DNA of 64,000 nt from PXAP01 sp964421595 (GCA_964421595.1 CAYQXY010000028.1:1-64000), one strand, 5' to 3'. Positions 52,144 through 62,368 are shown, numbered from the stretch's first letter. Notes: generated from the letters alone by a model not told the origin. A program made the numbers and translations.

Positions 52144-52995
52144 ATGAAATATATTGGAGCTCACGTCAGTGCGTCAGGTGGAGTTGAATCTGCCCCGGTG
52201 AATGCCCATGCAATCGGAGCCAGGGCATTTGCATTATTTACAAAGAATCAGAGGCAATGGGCTGGTAGGCCCCTTGAAGAGAAGAGTATCAACGCATTTA
52301 AGGAGAATTGCGCATTATATGATTATAAACCATTCCAGATATTACCACATGATAGTTATCTGATCAACCTGGGCCATCCTGAAAAGGAGCCACTTGAGAA
52401 ATCCAGGCTCGCATTTTTGGATGAAATGCAAAGATGTGAACAACTCGGACTTGACCGTCTTAATTTTCATCCGGGCAGTCATCTTAAGCAGATTGATGAG
52501 GAAACATGCCTGAGGACAATTGCTGAATCTGTCAATATTGCTCTGGATAAAACCAGGGGTGTGATTGCAGTTATTGAGAATACTGCCGGGCAGGGTACGA
52601 ACATGGGACATAAATTTGAACATTTGAAATTTATCATCGACCTGATAGAAGACAAGGAAAGGGTTGGTGTTTGCATCGATACCGCACATGCCTACTCGGC
52701 CGGTTATGATATTAAGACTGAAGAAGGCTTTGATAGGACTTTTGCAGAATTTGACAGGATCATAGGTTTCAGTTATCTGAAAGGTATGCACATAAATGAC
52801 TCCAAGAAGGAGTTTGCCAGCAGGGTCGACAGGCACGATCTGATTGGTAAGGGGACCCTTGGAGAGGATGTATTTGTCAGGCTGGTTAATGATGCACGGT
52901 TTGATAATATGCCAATAATCCTTGAAACTCCTGACGAAACAAAATGGGCAGATGAAATAGCTTTTCTTTATTCCTCAATCAAAAATTCCAGATAA
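52144..52995 (+). CDS. nfo: Endonuclease IV (apurinic/apyrimidinic endonuclease)
   Basis: A 283-residue DNA repair enzyme that cuts 5' of abasic sites. The start MKYIGAHVSASGGVE is diagnostic. Zinc ligands are in LNFHPGSH, VIENTAGQG, VCIDTAHAYSAGYD, HINDSKKEFASRVDRH and ILETPDE. Length is normal for the family (about 280). It is a single-gene unit in the cytosol, with no operon partner. Confidence 0.97.
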   Translation: MKYIGAHVSASGGVESAPVNAHAIGARAFALFTKNQRQWAGRPLEEKSINAFKENCALYDYKPFQILPHDSYLINLGHPEKEPLEKSRLAFLDEMQRCEQLGLDRLNFHPGSHLKQIDEETCLRTIAESVNIALDKTRGVIAVIENTAGQGTNMGHKFEHLKFIIDLIEDKERVGVCIDTAHAYSAGYDIKTEEGFDRTFAEFDRIIGFSYLKGMHINDSKKEFASRVDRHDLIGKGTLGEDVFVRLVNDARFDNMPIILETPDETKWADEIAFLYSSIKNSR

Positions 52996-53455
52996 TCACC
53001 TGATAAATAATAATTAACCACGGTCATCACAGATGTGATATTCATGTCCAGGTATATGAAATATTTATCCGGGAGATTATGTTTATTGTCTTAAAATTAA
53101 GTAGTTATTAGTTTACTTATAGTGCGAATGGCCTCAATTACTAGTAATATGTATACTCTTCGCGCTAATAACTTTTTGTGATTGCCCCGGGGCATAATGC
53201 TCCCAGATCTAAACTTAAATTGATTCTGCTATTTAAGGAATAATAATTGTTCCGGTTCATCCCCGATTTTGCCGGGTTCATCTACTATGATATCAATATT
53301 TCTACATGGGCTTATTATTTTTGAAACAATAAATATCGCACAAATTTATAAAGATGGGTGGTCCATTCATGGCAATCAATTGGTTTGGATGTATAAATCG
53401 CTTATAGTAAATATTATAACACCACTATATCAGGAAAAACTTAAATATCATATTG
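52996..53455. other. 460-bp intergenic region before the TonB receptor
   Basis: It is AT-rich. A 12-bp perfect palindrome ATTACTAGTAAT lies at 53137-53148 and a TATTTTTG -7-like element at 53316-53323, 133 bp before the receptor ATG, without a clear -33. An 82-codon frame at 53269-53517 overlaps the receptor and looks spurious. Confidence 0.45.
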
Positions 53456-55846
53456 ATGAAAAAGATTTTATTAACAGCTATAGTTGCTCTCCAGATGTTC
53501 ACTATTTATTCGAATGAAGTTACCCAGACAGTAAGGGGAGTTGTTTACGACAGCCAGACCAGGGTTACTCTGCCCGGAGCTACTGTCATCCTCACACATA
53601 CTGAGCCGGTAAGGGGTACATCGACAGGTTCGGAAGGTGAATTCAGGTTTGAGTCTGTAGGGATTGGCAGGATCAGTTTGAGAGTGACTTATGTAGGCTA
53701 TAATGATGTTGTATTCAGTAATTTAAATCTACAGGCAGGTAAAGAACTGGTTTTAAATATTTACATGGAAGAAATGGTAATGAGTGTAGATGAAGTGGAG
53801 GTGACCTACTCAATGGATAAAGCCGGAAATCTTAACAACATGGCCACAGTTAGTGCAAGGGGGTTTACTGTTGAAGAGACGGAAAGGTATGCCGGAAGCC
53901 GGAATGATCCGGCAAGGATGGCCGCTAATTATGCTGGTGTTGTCGGGTCGGATGATTCCCGGAATGACATAGTAATAAGGGGTAATTCACCTATGGGATT
54001 GCTATGGCGACTGGAAGGGGTGGAGATTCCCAGTCCGAATCACTGGGGAATAACTGGCACAACAGGCGGACCGGTAAGCATGCTTAACAATACTCTGCTG
54101 GAAAACTCCGACTTTATCACTGGTGCTTTTCCGGCAGAATATGGGAATGCATTGTCAGGGGTTTTTGATCTCAGAATGCGAAACGGAAACAATGAGCAGT
54201 TCGAATTTCTTGGACAAATTGGTTTCAACGGAGTAGAATTAGGCGCTGAAGGTCCTGTTTTTGGCGATAATGGTTCTTCTTTTCTCATAAATTACAGGTA
54301 CTCTACCATGGGTGTATTTGATGCGCTTGGAATGGATTTCGGCACAATAGGTGTGCCTTATTACCAGGATCTGTCCTTTAAATTGAATTTCCCTAATACC
54401 GCCCTGGGCCATTTATCTTTTTTCGGACTTGGGGGCTTAAGTAATATAGAAATTTGGGATTCCAGAAAGGATACCACCTCGCAGCAGCTTAACTTTTATG
54501 GCGACGAGGGTTGGGACATTACTTCAGGTACTGATATGGCAGTGGCAGGCTTCTCTTCACATTATACAATAAACCCGGATACTTATCTCAGGGTTACCAT
54601 TGCAGGCATGGGGCAAAAGGCAACCAACTCGGTTGATACTCTTGGCCTGAATCTGGATAAATTTCTTGTCTTCCAGAACTCAATGACAGATAGCCGGTTA
54701 TCGGGCAATATAACAGTTAATCACAGATTTAATTCACGTCACATAATTAAAAGCGGGATTACATCAAAACTGATCTATAGTGATTTTATCGACAGCATTT
54801 ATTATAAGGAGGATGACGGGTACAGAAGGCAGTTTGATTCCCGGGGTTCTACGATGATGTATCAGCCTTATATTCAGTGGCAATTCAGGCCTTCTGAAAG
54901 ATTCACCCTTAATTCCGGAATTCACTATAACCATTTTGTCCTGAATAATAGCTGGTCACTGGAGCCAAGACTGGGAGCCCGTCTGCAGATTAAATCCGGA
55001 CAATCATTGAGTTTTGGTTATGGATTGCACAGCCAGATCTCACCATTGTTCACGTACTTTTCCCAGGTAATGAACCCTGACGGGACATATACGCGGACCA
55101 ACACCGGGCTTGGATTGACCAGGAGTCATCATTTAGTGGCGGGATATGATTTCAGATTAAATGATTTTACACGTATTAAACTGGAATCCTACTATCAGTA
55201 TATCTTTGATGCTCCTGTTGATGGTACAGAAATTAATTCATATTCAATGTTAAATAACGGGTCTTCATTTGAATTTGGGATGCCAGACTTTCTTGTTAAT
55301 CAGGGTAAAGGTGAAAACTATGGGGTGGAATTGACTGTAGAGCGGTTCCTGAATAAAGGATTCTACTACCTATTTACGGGTTCATTATTTGAATCAAGGT
55401 ATTCCGGTAGCAGCAATACATTTTTTAACACGGCCTTCAATAATAACTATGTAGTAAACGCACTGGTAGGGAAGGAGTTTAACTTAAGCAGGAACAATCC
55501 TGACGTACGGAGGTCGCTTGTGGTTGACCTGAAAGCTATGATTGCAGGTGGTAAACGCACTACACCGTGGACTGCAGTGTATAATGACAACACTAATGAA
55601 TTTGAACGTGAGTGGGATTATAGCAGGGCATTTGAAATTAAATTGAGTGATTATCATAAGACTGATCTAAAAGTAAGTTTCAGATCAAACAAACGGGGTA
55701 GGACAATGGAATGGGGAATTGAAATAACAAATTTATTTAATACACGTAACATTTTTAGCGATAACTTTAACAAATATACGGGTGAAGCCGAATATGTTTA
55801 CCAGCTAAGTATGATGGCTATTCCCCAGTTCAGGATGATATTTTAA
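53456..55846 (+). CDS. TonB-dependent outer-membrane receptor with CarboxypepD_reg domain
   Basis: A 796-residue protein from the ATG at 53456 with a Sec signal (KILLTAIVALQMFTIYS). Residues about 25-110 are the N-terminal regulatory-like domain (RGVVYDSQTRVTLPGATVIL). A plug domain follows (RNDIVIRGNSPMGLLWRLEGVE), then a 22-strand-type barrel that ends with the terminal aromatic (FRMIF). It lacks a SusD partner, so it is a simple TBDR for import or signalling. It is followed 24 bp downstream by a LytS-type sensor kinase, which hints that the pair may be co-regulated. The ligand is unknown. Confidence 0.93.
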   Translation: MKKILLTAIVALQMFTIYSNEVTQTVRGVVYDSQTRVTLPGATVILTHTEPVRGTSTGSEGEFRFESVGIGRISLRVTYVGYNDVVFSNLNLQAGKELVLNIYMEEMVMSVDEVEVTYSMDKAGNLNNMATVSARGFTVEETERYAGSRNDPARMAANYAGVVGSDDSRNDIVIRGNSPMGLLWRLEGVEIPSPNHWGITGTTGGPVSMLNNTLLENSDFITGAFPAEYGNALSGVFDLRMRNGNNEQFEFLGQIGFNGVELGAEGPVFGDNGSSFLINYRYSTMGVFDALGMDFGTIGVPYYQDLSFKLNFPNTALGHLSFFGLGGLSNIEIWDSRKDTTSQQLNFYGDEGWDITSGTDMAVAGFSSHYTINPDTYLRVTIAGMGQKATNSVDTLGLNLDKFLVFQNSMTDSRLSGNITVNHRFNSRHIIKSGITSKLIYSDFIDSIYYKEDDGYRRQFDSRGSTMMYQPYIQWQFRPSERFTLNSGIHYNHFVLNNSWSLEPRLGARLQIKSGQSLSFGYGLHSQISPLFTYFSQVMNPDGTYTRTNTGLGLTRSHHLVAGYDFRLNDFTRIKLESYYQYIFDAPVDGTEINSYSMLNNGSSFEFGMPDFLVNQGKGENYGVELTVERFLNKGFYYLFTGSLFESRYSGSSNTFFNTAFNNNYVVNALVGKEFNLSRNNPDVRRSLVVDLKAMIAGGKRTTPWTAVYNDNTNEFEREWDYSRAFEIKLSDYHKTDLKVSFRSNKRGRTMEWGIEITNLFNTRNIFSDNFNKYTGEAEYVYQLSMMAIPQFRMIF

Positions 55847-55870
55847 CAGGAATTTGTTAAAAATAATATA

Positions 55871-56917
55871 ATGGAGACTCCGGTAAGAGTTACGCATTTT
55901 AAAGATCTGAAGTTGATCCTGATAGGTATACCAGTAGTTGCTGCTATAGGGTTGCTGTTATTTGGCACAAAATATATTCAAGAAAATGAACTGACTCTCC
56001 TGATTTCAATAATTAGCTCGATTCTCACTACAACTATTATCTGGCTGGGGGTCAGGAGGATTGTTATTTATCTGTGGGACAAACACCCGTGGGAATTAAA
56101 CCCCCTGAGACACCTTGTAATTGAAGTATTCTCCATACTTGGATATACTGCATTTGCAGGTACCCTGATTTCCGGCTTATGGTATATTTTCAAACCTGAA
56201 ATTGTCGATTTCGACAGGTTCGGTATAAACTTTCTTTTTACATTGCTGATAACATTTTTTATTACCTCACTTCATGAGGGGTGGTTCTTTTTCCAGCAAT
56301 GGAAAAAAACTCTTGTAAAGAGCGAGAAACTGGCTAAAGAAAACATTCATAGTCAGTTTGATACTCTTAAAAGCCAGATAAGTCCGCATTTCCTTTTTAA
56401 CAGCATGAATACCCTGGTTAACCTGATCGAGGAGGACCAGAAACTGGCGGTGGAATATGTTCAGAGAAGTGCGGATTATTACCGGAACATCCTAAATTTA
56501 AAAGATAAGGATGTAATTCCCCTTGCAGACGAACTAAGACTGATAGAGGATTATTATTTTTTACAAAAGAAGAGATTTGGTGATAACCTGACCCTGAAAT
56601 TAAATATACCTGGCGAACTGGAGACTACAGTTGTTGCGCCGCTTGCTATCCAGATGTTGTTTGAAAATGCTGTCAAACACAATATTATTTCCAGAGACAA
56701 GCCACTGAATATATCTATCAGTTCGGAAAATGATTTTATCGTAGTTGAGAATAATCTGCAGCCCAGAGAGAAGGATGCTGATAGCAATGGTATAGGTTTG
56801 CAGAATATCGCAAATCGCTATCGATACCTTAGTTCCAGAGAGGTTAATGTAACCAGCAGTACAGATCGCTTCGAAGTCAGGGTACCTGTTCTCAGAATGC
56901 AGCCAGATCAATTTTAA
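55871..56917 (+). CDS. LytS-type membrane histidine kinase
   Basis: A 348-residue sensor. Four TM helices occupy residues about 14-140 (LILIGIPVVAAIGLLLF and others). The His_kinase domain starts at SPHFLFNSMNTLVNLI, whose His is the phosphate acceptor, and ends with an ATPase domain (VVAPLAIQMLFENAVKHN, SNGIGLQNIANRY). It follows the TonB receptor by 24 bp and precedes the LytTR regulator, from which it is separated by 192 bp. The signal is unknown; in Bacteroidota these simple pairs often regulate membrane or stress genes. Confidence 0.94.
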   Translation: METPVRVTHFKDLKLILIGIPVVAAIGLLLFGTKYIQENELTLLISIISSILTTTIIWLGVRRIVIYLWDKHPWELNPLRHLVIEVFSILGYTAFAGTLISGLWYIFKPEIVDFDRFGINFLFTLLITFFITSLHEGWFFFQQWKKTLVKSEKLAKENIHSQFDTLKSQISPHFLFNSMNTLVNLIEEDQKLAVEYVQRSADYYRNILNLKDKDVIPLADELRLIEDYYFLQKKRFGDNLTLKLNIPGELETTVVAPLAIQMLFENAVKHNIISRDKPLNISISSENDFIVVENNLQPREKDADSNGIGLQNIANRYRYLSSREVNVTSSTDRFEVRVPVLRMQPDQF

Positions 56918-57109
56918 GAGTTTGAGAAATTCTTCGGAAAAGGTATCTTTGATTAAAAAGTGAACTGGACCGGGCAATGATTAAATCATATGTAACCCCT
57001 GGTTAATATTTTTGACAACCTTTATTGAGCGATCTGATTTTGAAAAAAATAAAAATGTGCTGACAGCTGAAAAGATTGGTTTTGTAAATGGACCCATTTT
57101 ACCAGGGTT

Positions 57110-57895
57110 ATGTCTCAGCAGACAATAATGATCAGGATGGAAATTAAGGCTCTTGTTGTCGAAGATGAAGTGGCTGCTGCCAACCGCCTTGTAAAAATGA
57201 TAAAGGAGGTTGATCCGGATATTTCAGTAGTGCAGATAGCAGATAGTATTGAGTCGGCTTTAAGCTGGTTGAGAGTAAATCCTGAACCCGATCTTATGTT
57301 TCTTGATATCCACCTTGCAGACGGTTCCGGTTTTGAGATCTTTGAAGGTACAAGAATAAACTGCCCTGTAATATTTACTACAGCGTATGATAAGTATGCA
57401 GTACAGGCTTTTAAGGTAAATAGTATAGATTATCTGCTTAAACCTGTAAAACATGAAGAGCTTCTCTTTAGCATAAATAAATTCAAAAATTCAAATTATC
57501 CTTCTTTGAATATTGAAGCCCTTAAAGAAGAAATAAGGAAGCAAAAAGCACCGGAATGGCAGAAACGTTTCATAATCAGGTATGCCGATAAATTGAAATC
57601 TGTCGACTCTAATGAGATAGCTTATTTTATAGCCAGGGAAAAGTCTGTTTTTCTTGTCACAAACTCCGGTCCCGGCTATGCTATAGATTACACACTTGAT
57701 AAACTTGAATCAGTTCTTGATCCTGATATTTTTTTTCGTATTAACCGTAAATTCATAGTTAGCTTTGGTTGCATTTCGTCGATGTACCACTACTCAAAAT
57801 CAAGGGTGAAGCTGGAGCTTAAACCTGAACCTGATTCAGGAGCTATTGTAAGCAGTGAAAGAGCAGCAGGATTTAAGGGCTGGCTGAACAGATAG
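57110..57895 (+). CDS. LytTR-family response regulator
   Basis: A 261-residue regulator. The receiver has the acidic pair in VVEDE, the phospho-Asp in MFLDIHLADGSGF, FTTAYDKYAVQAF and the YLLKPV Lys. The C-terminal LytTR DNA-binding domain starts near RYADKLKSVDSNEIAYF and contains FFRINRKFIVSF. The start could be 57110, 57128 or 57137; the last gives MEIKALVVEDE and is the most family-like, but 57110 is kept here as the longest ATG. It is the cognate partner of the LytS kinase. Confidence 0.94.
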   Translation: MSQQTIMIRMEIKALVVEDEVAAANRLVKMIKEVDPDISVVQIADSIESALSWLRVNPEPDLMFLDIHLADGSGFEIFEGTRINCPVIFTTAYDKYAVQAFKVNSIDYLLKPVKHEELLFSINKFKNSNYPSLNIEALKEEIRKQKAPEWQKRFIIRYADKLKSVDSNEIAYFIAREKSVFLVTNSGPGYAIDYTLDKLESVLDPDIFFRINRKFIVSFGCISSMYHYSKSRVKLELKPEPDSGAIVSSERAAGFKGWLNR

Positions 57896-58190
57896 TCAGC
57901 CAGTGTGAAAACTCTGCCCAAACATAATTAAATTATCAGACTTTACACGGAAACCTTGCTTTGACCTTCGTTGTTCCTAATGCAATGTATGCTTTAATAC
58001 ATTATTGCATGATGAGGAGTTCTTTTAAATTTATTTTCATCAATTTATGTATAATTTCAGATTGAAAAATTTGAAATGAGTGTCGATTACCCATGCAATG
58101 TCTAAATTCCTTATGGATTTTCAGTTGATGGGAAATTCAAGTACTTTTGTCACTATGTATAAATATAATCTGGGTAGTTCAGTACAGCAA

Positions 58191-59567
58191 ATGTGGGATA
58201 AGTATCTGGTATGCAATTATTTTGGCAAAAAGAAATTAAAGCATGTTTTTGTCCTCGCAGCTTTATTGTCAGTTTTGTCGTCCTGTTCTTCTCCGCGATA
58301 TCTGGGACGTACATCGATACCTTCTGATTTTCTGAATCATCCTGCAATTTTCGACACACATGCCGGTATTGCAATTTATGATCTCCAGAGCAAGAATTAT
58401 TTGTACGAATATAACAGCGGGAAATTTTTTGTACCTGCCAGTAATACCAAGATAGCCACTCTTTATGCAGGATTGAAATATGTGGGTGACGCTGTTCCCG
58501 GTATTCAGTATTTTGACTATAATGACACCTTGTTTCTAAAGGCTACCGGCGACCCAACTTTTTTAATCAGAGATTTTACCCCGCAGTTAGTCCTTGAATT
58601 TTTACAAGATACAAAGAAAAACCTTGCATTTATTGAATCAGAGTGGAATACCGAGGCGCTTGGATATGGATGGCCATGGAATTTTTATCTCGATTATTAT
58701 ATGCCTGAAAGAAGTCCATTCCCTGTTTATGGCAATGGTATACAATGGGCCCAAAGGGAGATGGCCGGTCTTAATGATGAAGTCAGAATATCATATATAT
58801 TATCAAATCCCCGTCATCCATGGCCCGTTGAGATTAAAGACGGCGACAATGAACTACTTATAGTTTCCCGGCCGGTAAATGAAAATAATTATATCATTTA
58901 TCCCGGACTGGATGGAGCCCGCGAACTCTTTGTCCCCTTTCATACCAACGGTTTGAGTTCTGCGGTGGAATTACTGAGAGATACCCTTCACAGGGAAATT
59001 GATCTGTTGCCAGACAGTCATATTATTCCTGGTAATTTCCAGACAATTTACTCCCGGCCGGCCGACTCACTTTTTCAGCCTATGATGTATAACAGCGACA
59101 ATTTTTTTGCAGAGCAGACCTTATTAATGGCAAGCCGTGAAATGTTCGGGGTAATGGATGAGAAGAAACTAATCGAACATATTATTGAGTATGATTTTTC
59201 CGGCATTCCTCAAAAGCCCAGGTGGGTTGATGGCTCAGGTCTCAGTCGCTACAACCTGTTTAGTCCCCTCTCAATAGTATGGTTGCTTGAGAAGATTGCA
59301 AATGAATACGGACTTGACAGGATAAAAAGCTTACTTCCGACCGGTAATGCAGGAACCCTTAGTGGTCTCTATACAGGTGAGACAGGAAAGATCTATGCCA
59401 AGACCGGGACCCTGGGTGGTAATGTGGTTTCATTAAGCGGGTTTATTATTACCGAAAAAAACAGGACACTTGTGTTTTCTGTCCTTATAAATAATCATTT
59501 TAAGGATAGCGGGGATGTTCGCAGGGCAATTGAATCATTTCTTAAAGAGATTATATACCGCTACTAA
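58191..59567 (+). CDS. S13-family D-Ala-D-Ala carboxypeptidase (PBP4-type) lipoprotein
   Basis: A 458-residue peptidoglycan endopeptidase/carboxypeptidase from the ATG at 58191. This start puts the signal (KHVFVLAALLSVLSSC) near the N-terminus; the in-frame ATG at 58080 would add 37 odd residues. The active-site motifs are Ser-Asn-Thr-Lys (PASNTKIATL), Ser-Asp-Asn (YNSDNFFAEQ) and Lys-Thr-Gly (YAKTGTLGG). It lacks a full PBP4 domain II, as many Bacteroidota forms do. It probably trims cell-wall cross-links in the periplasm. Confidence 0.92.
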   Translation: MWDKYLVCNYFGKKKLKHVFVLAALLSVLSSCSSPRYLGRTSIPSDFLNHPAIFDTHAGIAIYDLQSKNYLYEYNSGKFFVPASNTKIATLYAGLKYVGDAVPGIQYFDYNDTLFLKATGDPTFLIRDFTPQLVLEFLQDTKKNLAFIESEWNTEALGYGWPWNFYLDYYMPERSPFPVYGNGIQWAQREMAGLNDEVRISYILSNPRHPWPVEIKDGDNELLIVSRPVNENNYIIYPGLDGARELFVPFHTNGLSSAVELLRDTLHREIDLLPDSHIIPGNFQTIYSRPADSLFQPMMYNSDNFFAEQTLLMASREMFGVMDEKKLIEHIIEYDFSGIPQKPRWVDGSGLSRYNLFSPLSIVWLLEKIANEYGLDRIKSLLPTGNAGTLSGLYTGETGKIYAKTGTLGGNVVSLSGFIITEKNRTLVFSVLINNHFKDSGDVRRAIESFLKEIIYRY

Positions 59568-59968
59568 TAAGTTCAATAATTGATGCCTGATATCCTTTAA
59601 CAGTAAAAATCACAGTTACTATTGACTGAAAATTCCGCTAATTTTAATATACAAACTCCAGAGGCAAACCTTACAATTTCCATCAGCAATAAAATGAACT
59701 TACTCAGACACCATTCAAAATATTATTTCTGAATCACTGTTTTTCAGTTTTAAGGCTACAGGAGCGGCTGCTTTCACAATAAGTAATCCAGAACAAGTTT
59801 AAAGATATCTTTGCTCCTCATGCTTATGGTTTTACATTGTTGAAAGAATTATATTTGTATATTTGTATTATTTTTTATCAAAATATAACTTAACCTTCCA
59901 ACCCTTTTATTAAAATTATCGTCTTTCTAAAATACTGATCTAAAGGCTTAGAAAATTAAATTTTTTAA
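59568..59968. other. 401-bp intergenic region
   Basis: No ORF of note. The only clear element is the promoter at 59836-59865 for the response regulator gene. Confidence 0.45.
59836..59865 (+). promoter_or_regulatory. Probable promoter of the single-domain response regulator
   Basis: ATTG at 59836-59839 and TATATTTG at 59858-59865 with an 18-bp spacer. The -7 box is a perfect TAnnTTTG and immediately follows a second ATATTTG. The leader would be about 95 nt. Confidence 0.45.
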
Positions 59969-60400
59969 ATGTACCAGAATTGCCAGAAACTAGTTAACGG
60001 GAAGAACCATCAATATGATTTCAGTAATATTACTGTACTGATCGCGGAAGATGATATTTTCAATCAGTTTTTTCTTCAGGAGATTTTAAGATCTACCAAT
60101 GCCACGATTTTAATGGCAGAAAACGGGGAAAAGGCACTCGAATTGATGGAATCAAATCCCGGGATTGATATTGCATTGTTTGATATCAAGATGCCTGTCA
60201 TGGATGGGCTGACGCTTGCCCGTTCAGTTAAGGCCAAATATGACGGCGTACCAATGATCGCACAAACTGCTCATATACTTCCTCAGGATAAGACAATAGC
60301 CTTCCAGGCCGGTTTCAGCGAATTAATTACCAAACCAATCGACAGGGAGAAGTTACTTAGGTTGATTGCTTATTATACCAGTATATCAAGAGTGTCGTAG
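59969..60400 (+). CDS. Single-domain response regulator (receiver only)
   Basis: A 143-residue CheY-like receiver. Acidic pair in VLIAEDDIFNQFF, phospho-Asp in IALFDIKMPVMDG, conserved Thr/Ala region in IAQTAH and Lys in LITKPIDREKL. The NQFFLQEIL form resembles receivers that come from hybrid kinases. No output domain is present, so it should work by binding a partner or as a phosphate shuttle. It is monocistronic. Confidence 0.93.
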   Translation: MYQNCQKLVNGKNHQYDFSNITVLIAEDDIFNQFFLQEILRSTNATILMAENGEKALELMESNPGIDIALFDIKMPVMDGLTLARSVKAKYDGVPMIAQTAHILPQDKTIAFQAGFSELITKPIDREKLLRLIAYYTSISRVS

Positions 60401-60566
60401 TGAACTATTGACGGAGCCGGTAATTTCCAAAATATTCCACCGGTTGTAATCATAAATCGGAAATAATTTCCGGAACATATTTGATATTTATCCAACCTGT
60501 GCAATATGAACATTTAACTGAATTTCATGAAGGCTGTTCTCTATAGGTTATTCATTCTATTTTAAT

Positions 60567-60574
60567 TACCTTTG
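60567..60574 (+). promoter_or_regulatory. -7 element of the cold-shock-domain gene
   Basis: TACCTTTG is a perfect TAnnTTTG, 48 bp before the ATG at 60623; no clear -33 partner is seen at the usual spacing. Confidence 0.5.
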
Positions 60575-60622
60575 TACGTTAGTGTTTTTTAATATAATTA
60601 TTAAAACAATTTAATTTAAACT

Positions 60623-61078
60623 ATGGGAAGATCGCAGGAAACTTATAACAAAAAAGAAAAAGAGAAGAAAAGGCTTAAAAAGAAGCAGGATAAACTGAAA
60701 AAGAAAGACGAACGTAAAACTGATTCAGATAAAGGAAAAACTTTGGAGGAAATGTACGCATATGTTGATGAAGATGGAAATCTTACCGACACTCCCCCAG
60801 ATCCAACTAAGAAACGAAAAATCAAGGCAGAGGATATCGAAATTGGTGTTTCCAGGCAGGAAGCCGTTGATCCGGCTGACCTGATACGCAAAGGTACAGT
60901 TACCTTTTTTAATGAATCCAAAGGATACGGATTTATAAAGGATCACGAAAGCCAGGATAGCATTTTTGTTCATGTAAACGGCCTTGAAGACCAGGTAGGC
61001 GAAGGTGATAAAGTCAGCTTTGAAACTGAAATGGGACAAAAGGGAATGAACGCCGTAAGAGTTAAGTTGATAAAGTAG
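60623..61078 (+). CDS. Cold-shock-domain protein with Lys-rich N-terminal extension
   Basis: A 151-residue protein. The first 45 residues are almost all Lys, Glu, Asp and Arg (predicted coiled or disordered basic tail). The C-terminal CSD (about 88-151) has RNP motifs KGYGFIKDH and SIFVHVNGL and binds single-stranded RNA or DNA. The basic-tail architecture is common in Bacteroidota and may help ribosome or RNA binding during growth or cold stress. Confidence 0.94.
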   Translation: MGRSQETYNKKEKEKKRLKKKQDKLKKKDERKTDSDKGKTLEEMYAYVDEDGNLTDTPPDPTKKRKIKAEDIEIGVSRQEAVDPADLIRKGTVTFFNESKGYGFIKDHESQDSIFVHVNGLEDQVGEGDKVSFETEMGQKGMNAVRVKLIK

Positions 61079-61378
61079 ATATTAACCCGGCAAGATTCAT
61101 TATTCTGCAAGAGAATTTATTTCTTTTGAAAAAGCCAGATTACAGACTGCAGCAATCACCCCGAAAAAGACCTGATATATTTCTAATAAATATTCAGTGG
61201 AAACTTTACAGTTTTCACTGATTTTGTAATATAATAGACTGATAAAAAGTTCAATATCCTGGAGGGGTGCACTCACGAACCAGACCACAAATAAAGCAAA
61301 GAATAATACATGGGTGACTCCACTGCGAAAAATGCAATATTGATATATAATTGACTTAAAAAAAAAAACTTTATCCGG
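61079..61378. other. 300-bp gap with a possible membrane-protein gene tail on the minus strand
   Basis: The minus strand holds one frame open from about 61406 to 61100 with coding-like hydrophobic sequence (VLFFALFVVWFVSAPLQD, YLLEIYQVFFGVIAAVC, FSKEINSLAE). It has no ATG and overlaps the start of the GH43 gene, so I take it as a possible decayed gene end or chance rather than a gene. No promoter for GH43 is obvious. Confidence 0.3.
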
Positions 61379-62368
61379 ATGAAAACCATATTCTTTTCCT
61401 TAGTCATTTTAATTTTTAGCCTTTCATGTGGACAAGCCCCCGGGGAGAAACCGGTGAGGTTTTCCGGCAACCCTTTGTTTGATGGCTGGTATGCCGATCC
61501 TGCTTCGGCTGTTTACAATAATGAATACTGGATTTTTCCCACATATTCTGATTATTACAGAAACCAGGTTTTCTTTGATTGTTTCTCATCACCCGATCTG
61601 ATAACATGGACAAAGCACAACCGTATAATTGATACTACTGAAGTTCAATGGGCCGACAGTGCCATGTGGGCTCCTGGTTCTGTTGAGAAGGACGGTAAAT
61701 ATTATTTTTTTTTTTCAGCCAATGATGTACATGCTGGACAGGTTGGCGGGATAGGTGTTGCTGTTTCAGATCAGCCCCAGGGACCCTACAAAGATCTTTT
61801 GGACAAGCCACTGATAAATGAGATTATAAATGGTGCCCAGCCAATAGACCAGTATGTATTTAAAGATTCTGACGGTACCTATTACATGTACTACGGAGGC
61901 TGGGGACATTGCAATGTTGTAAGGCTTAACAATGACTTCACGGGTATTGTTCCTTTCGAAGACGGTACTCTATACAGGGAAATTACTCCTGAGGGGTATG
62001 TTGAAGGGCCTTTTATGTTTATACGTGATGGTCAGTATTATTTTATGTGGTCTGAAGGTGGCTGGGGAGGTCCTCATTACAGAGTGGCGTATGCCATATC
62101 TGATAACCCGTTCGGGCCATTTATGCGGGAAGAAACAATACTCCAGCAGGATCCTGATATAGCTACAGGTGCAGGGCACCATTCGGTTTTACACATCCCG
62201 GGTGAAGACGAATATTATATCGTTTATCACCGGAGACCATTGGAGGAGACACATCATAACCACAGGGTAGTTTGCATGGAAAAACTTGAATTCGACGAAA
62301 AGGGAAAGATCAAACCTGTCAAAATCAGTTTTGAAGGTGTTTCAGAAAGGACTCTGGAAGGTCTTTAA
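61379..62368 (+). CDS. GH43-family glycoside hydrolase lipoprotein
   Basis: A 329-residue five-bladed propeller glycosidase with lipobox FSLSC (Cys17). The base Asp is in WYADPASAVYN, the pKa-modulating Asp in IDQYVFKDSDG and the acid Glu in YVEGPFMF. DNPFGPF and HHSVLHIPGEDEYYIVYHRRP are standard GH43/GH117-like strands. Family members cut beta-xylosides or alpha-arabinosides. It stands away from the sulfatase cluster and has no glycan-uptake partner next to it. Confidence 0.92.
   Translation: MKTIFFSLVILIFSLSCGQAPGEKPVRFSGNPLFDGWYADPASAVYNNEYWIFPTYSDYYRNQVFFDCFSSPDLITWTKHNRIIDTTEVQWADSAMWAPGSVEKDGKYYFFFSANDVHAGQVGGIGVAVSDQPQGPYKDLLDKPLINEIINGAQPIDQYVFKDSDGTYYMYYGGWGHCNVVRLNNDFTGIVPFEDGTLYREITPEGYVEGPFMFIRDGQYYFMWSEGGWGGPHYRVAYAISDNPFGPFMREETILQQDPDIATGAGHHSVLHIPGEDEYYIVYHRRPLEETHHNHRVVCMEKLEFDEKGKIKPVKISFEGVSERTLEGL

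Noticed and set aside
53137..53148. Palindrome ATTACTAGTAAT before the TonB receptor
   Set aside because: A single 12-bp AT-rich palindrome can occur by chance, lies over 160 bp from the -7-like element and has no repeat.
53269..53517. 82-aa ORF overlapping the TonB receptor start
   Set aside because: It reads through the receptor signal peptide in another frame and has no coding signature.
61100..61288. 62-aa minus-strand ORF as a gene
   Set aside because: The frame has no ATG, starts at GTG within a longer open frame that collides with the GH43 start, and has no recognisable family. Kept only as a possible remnant.
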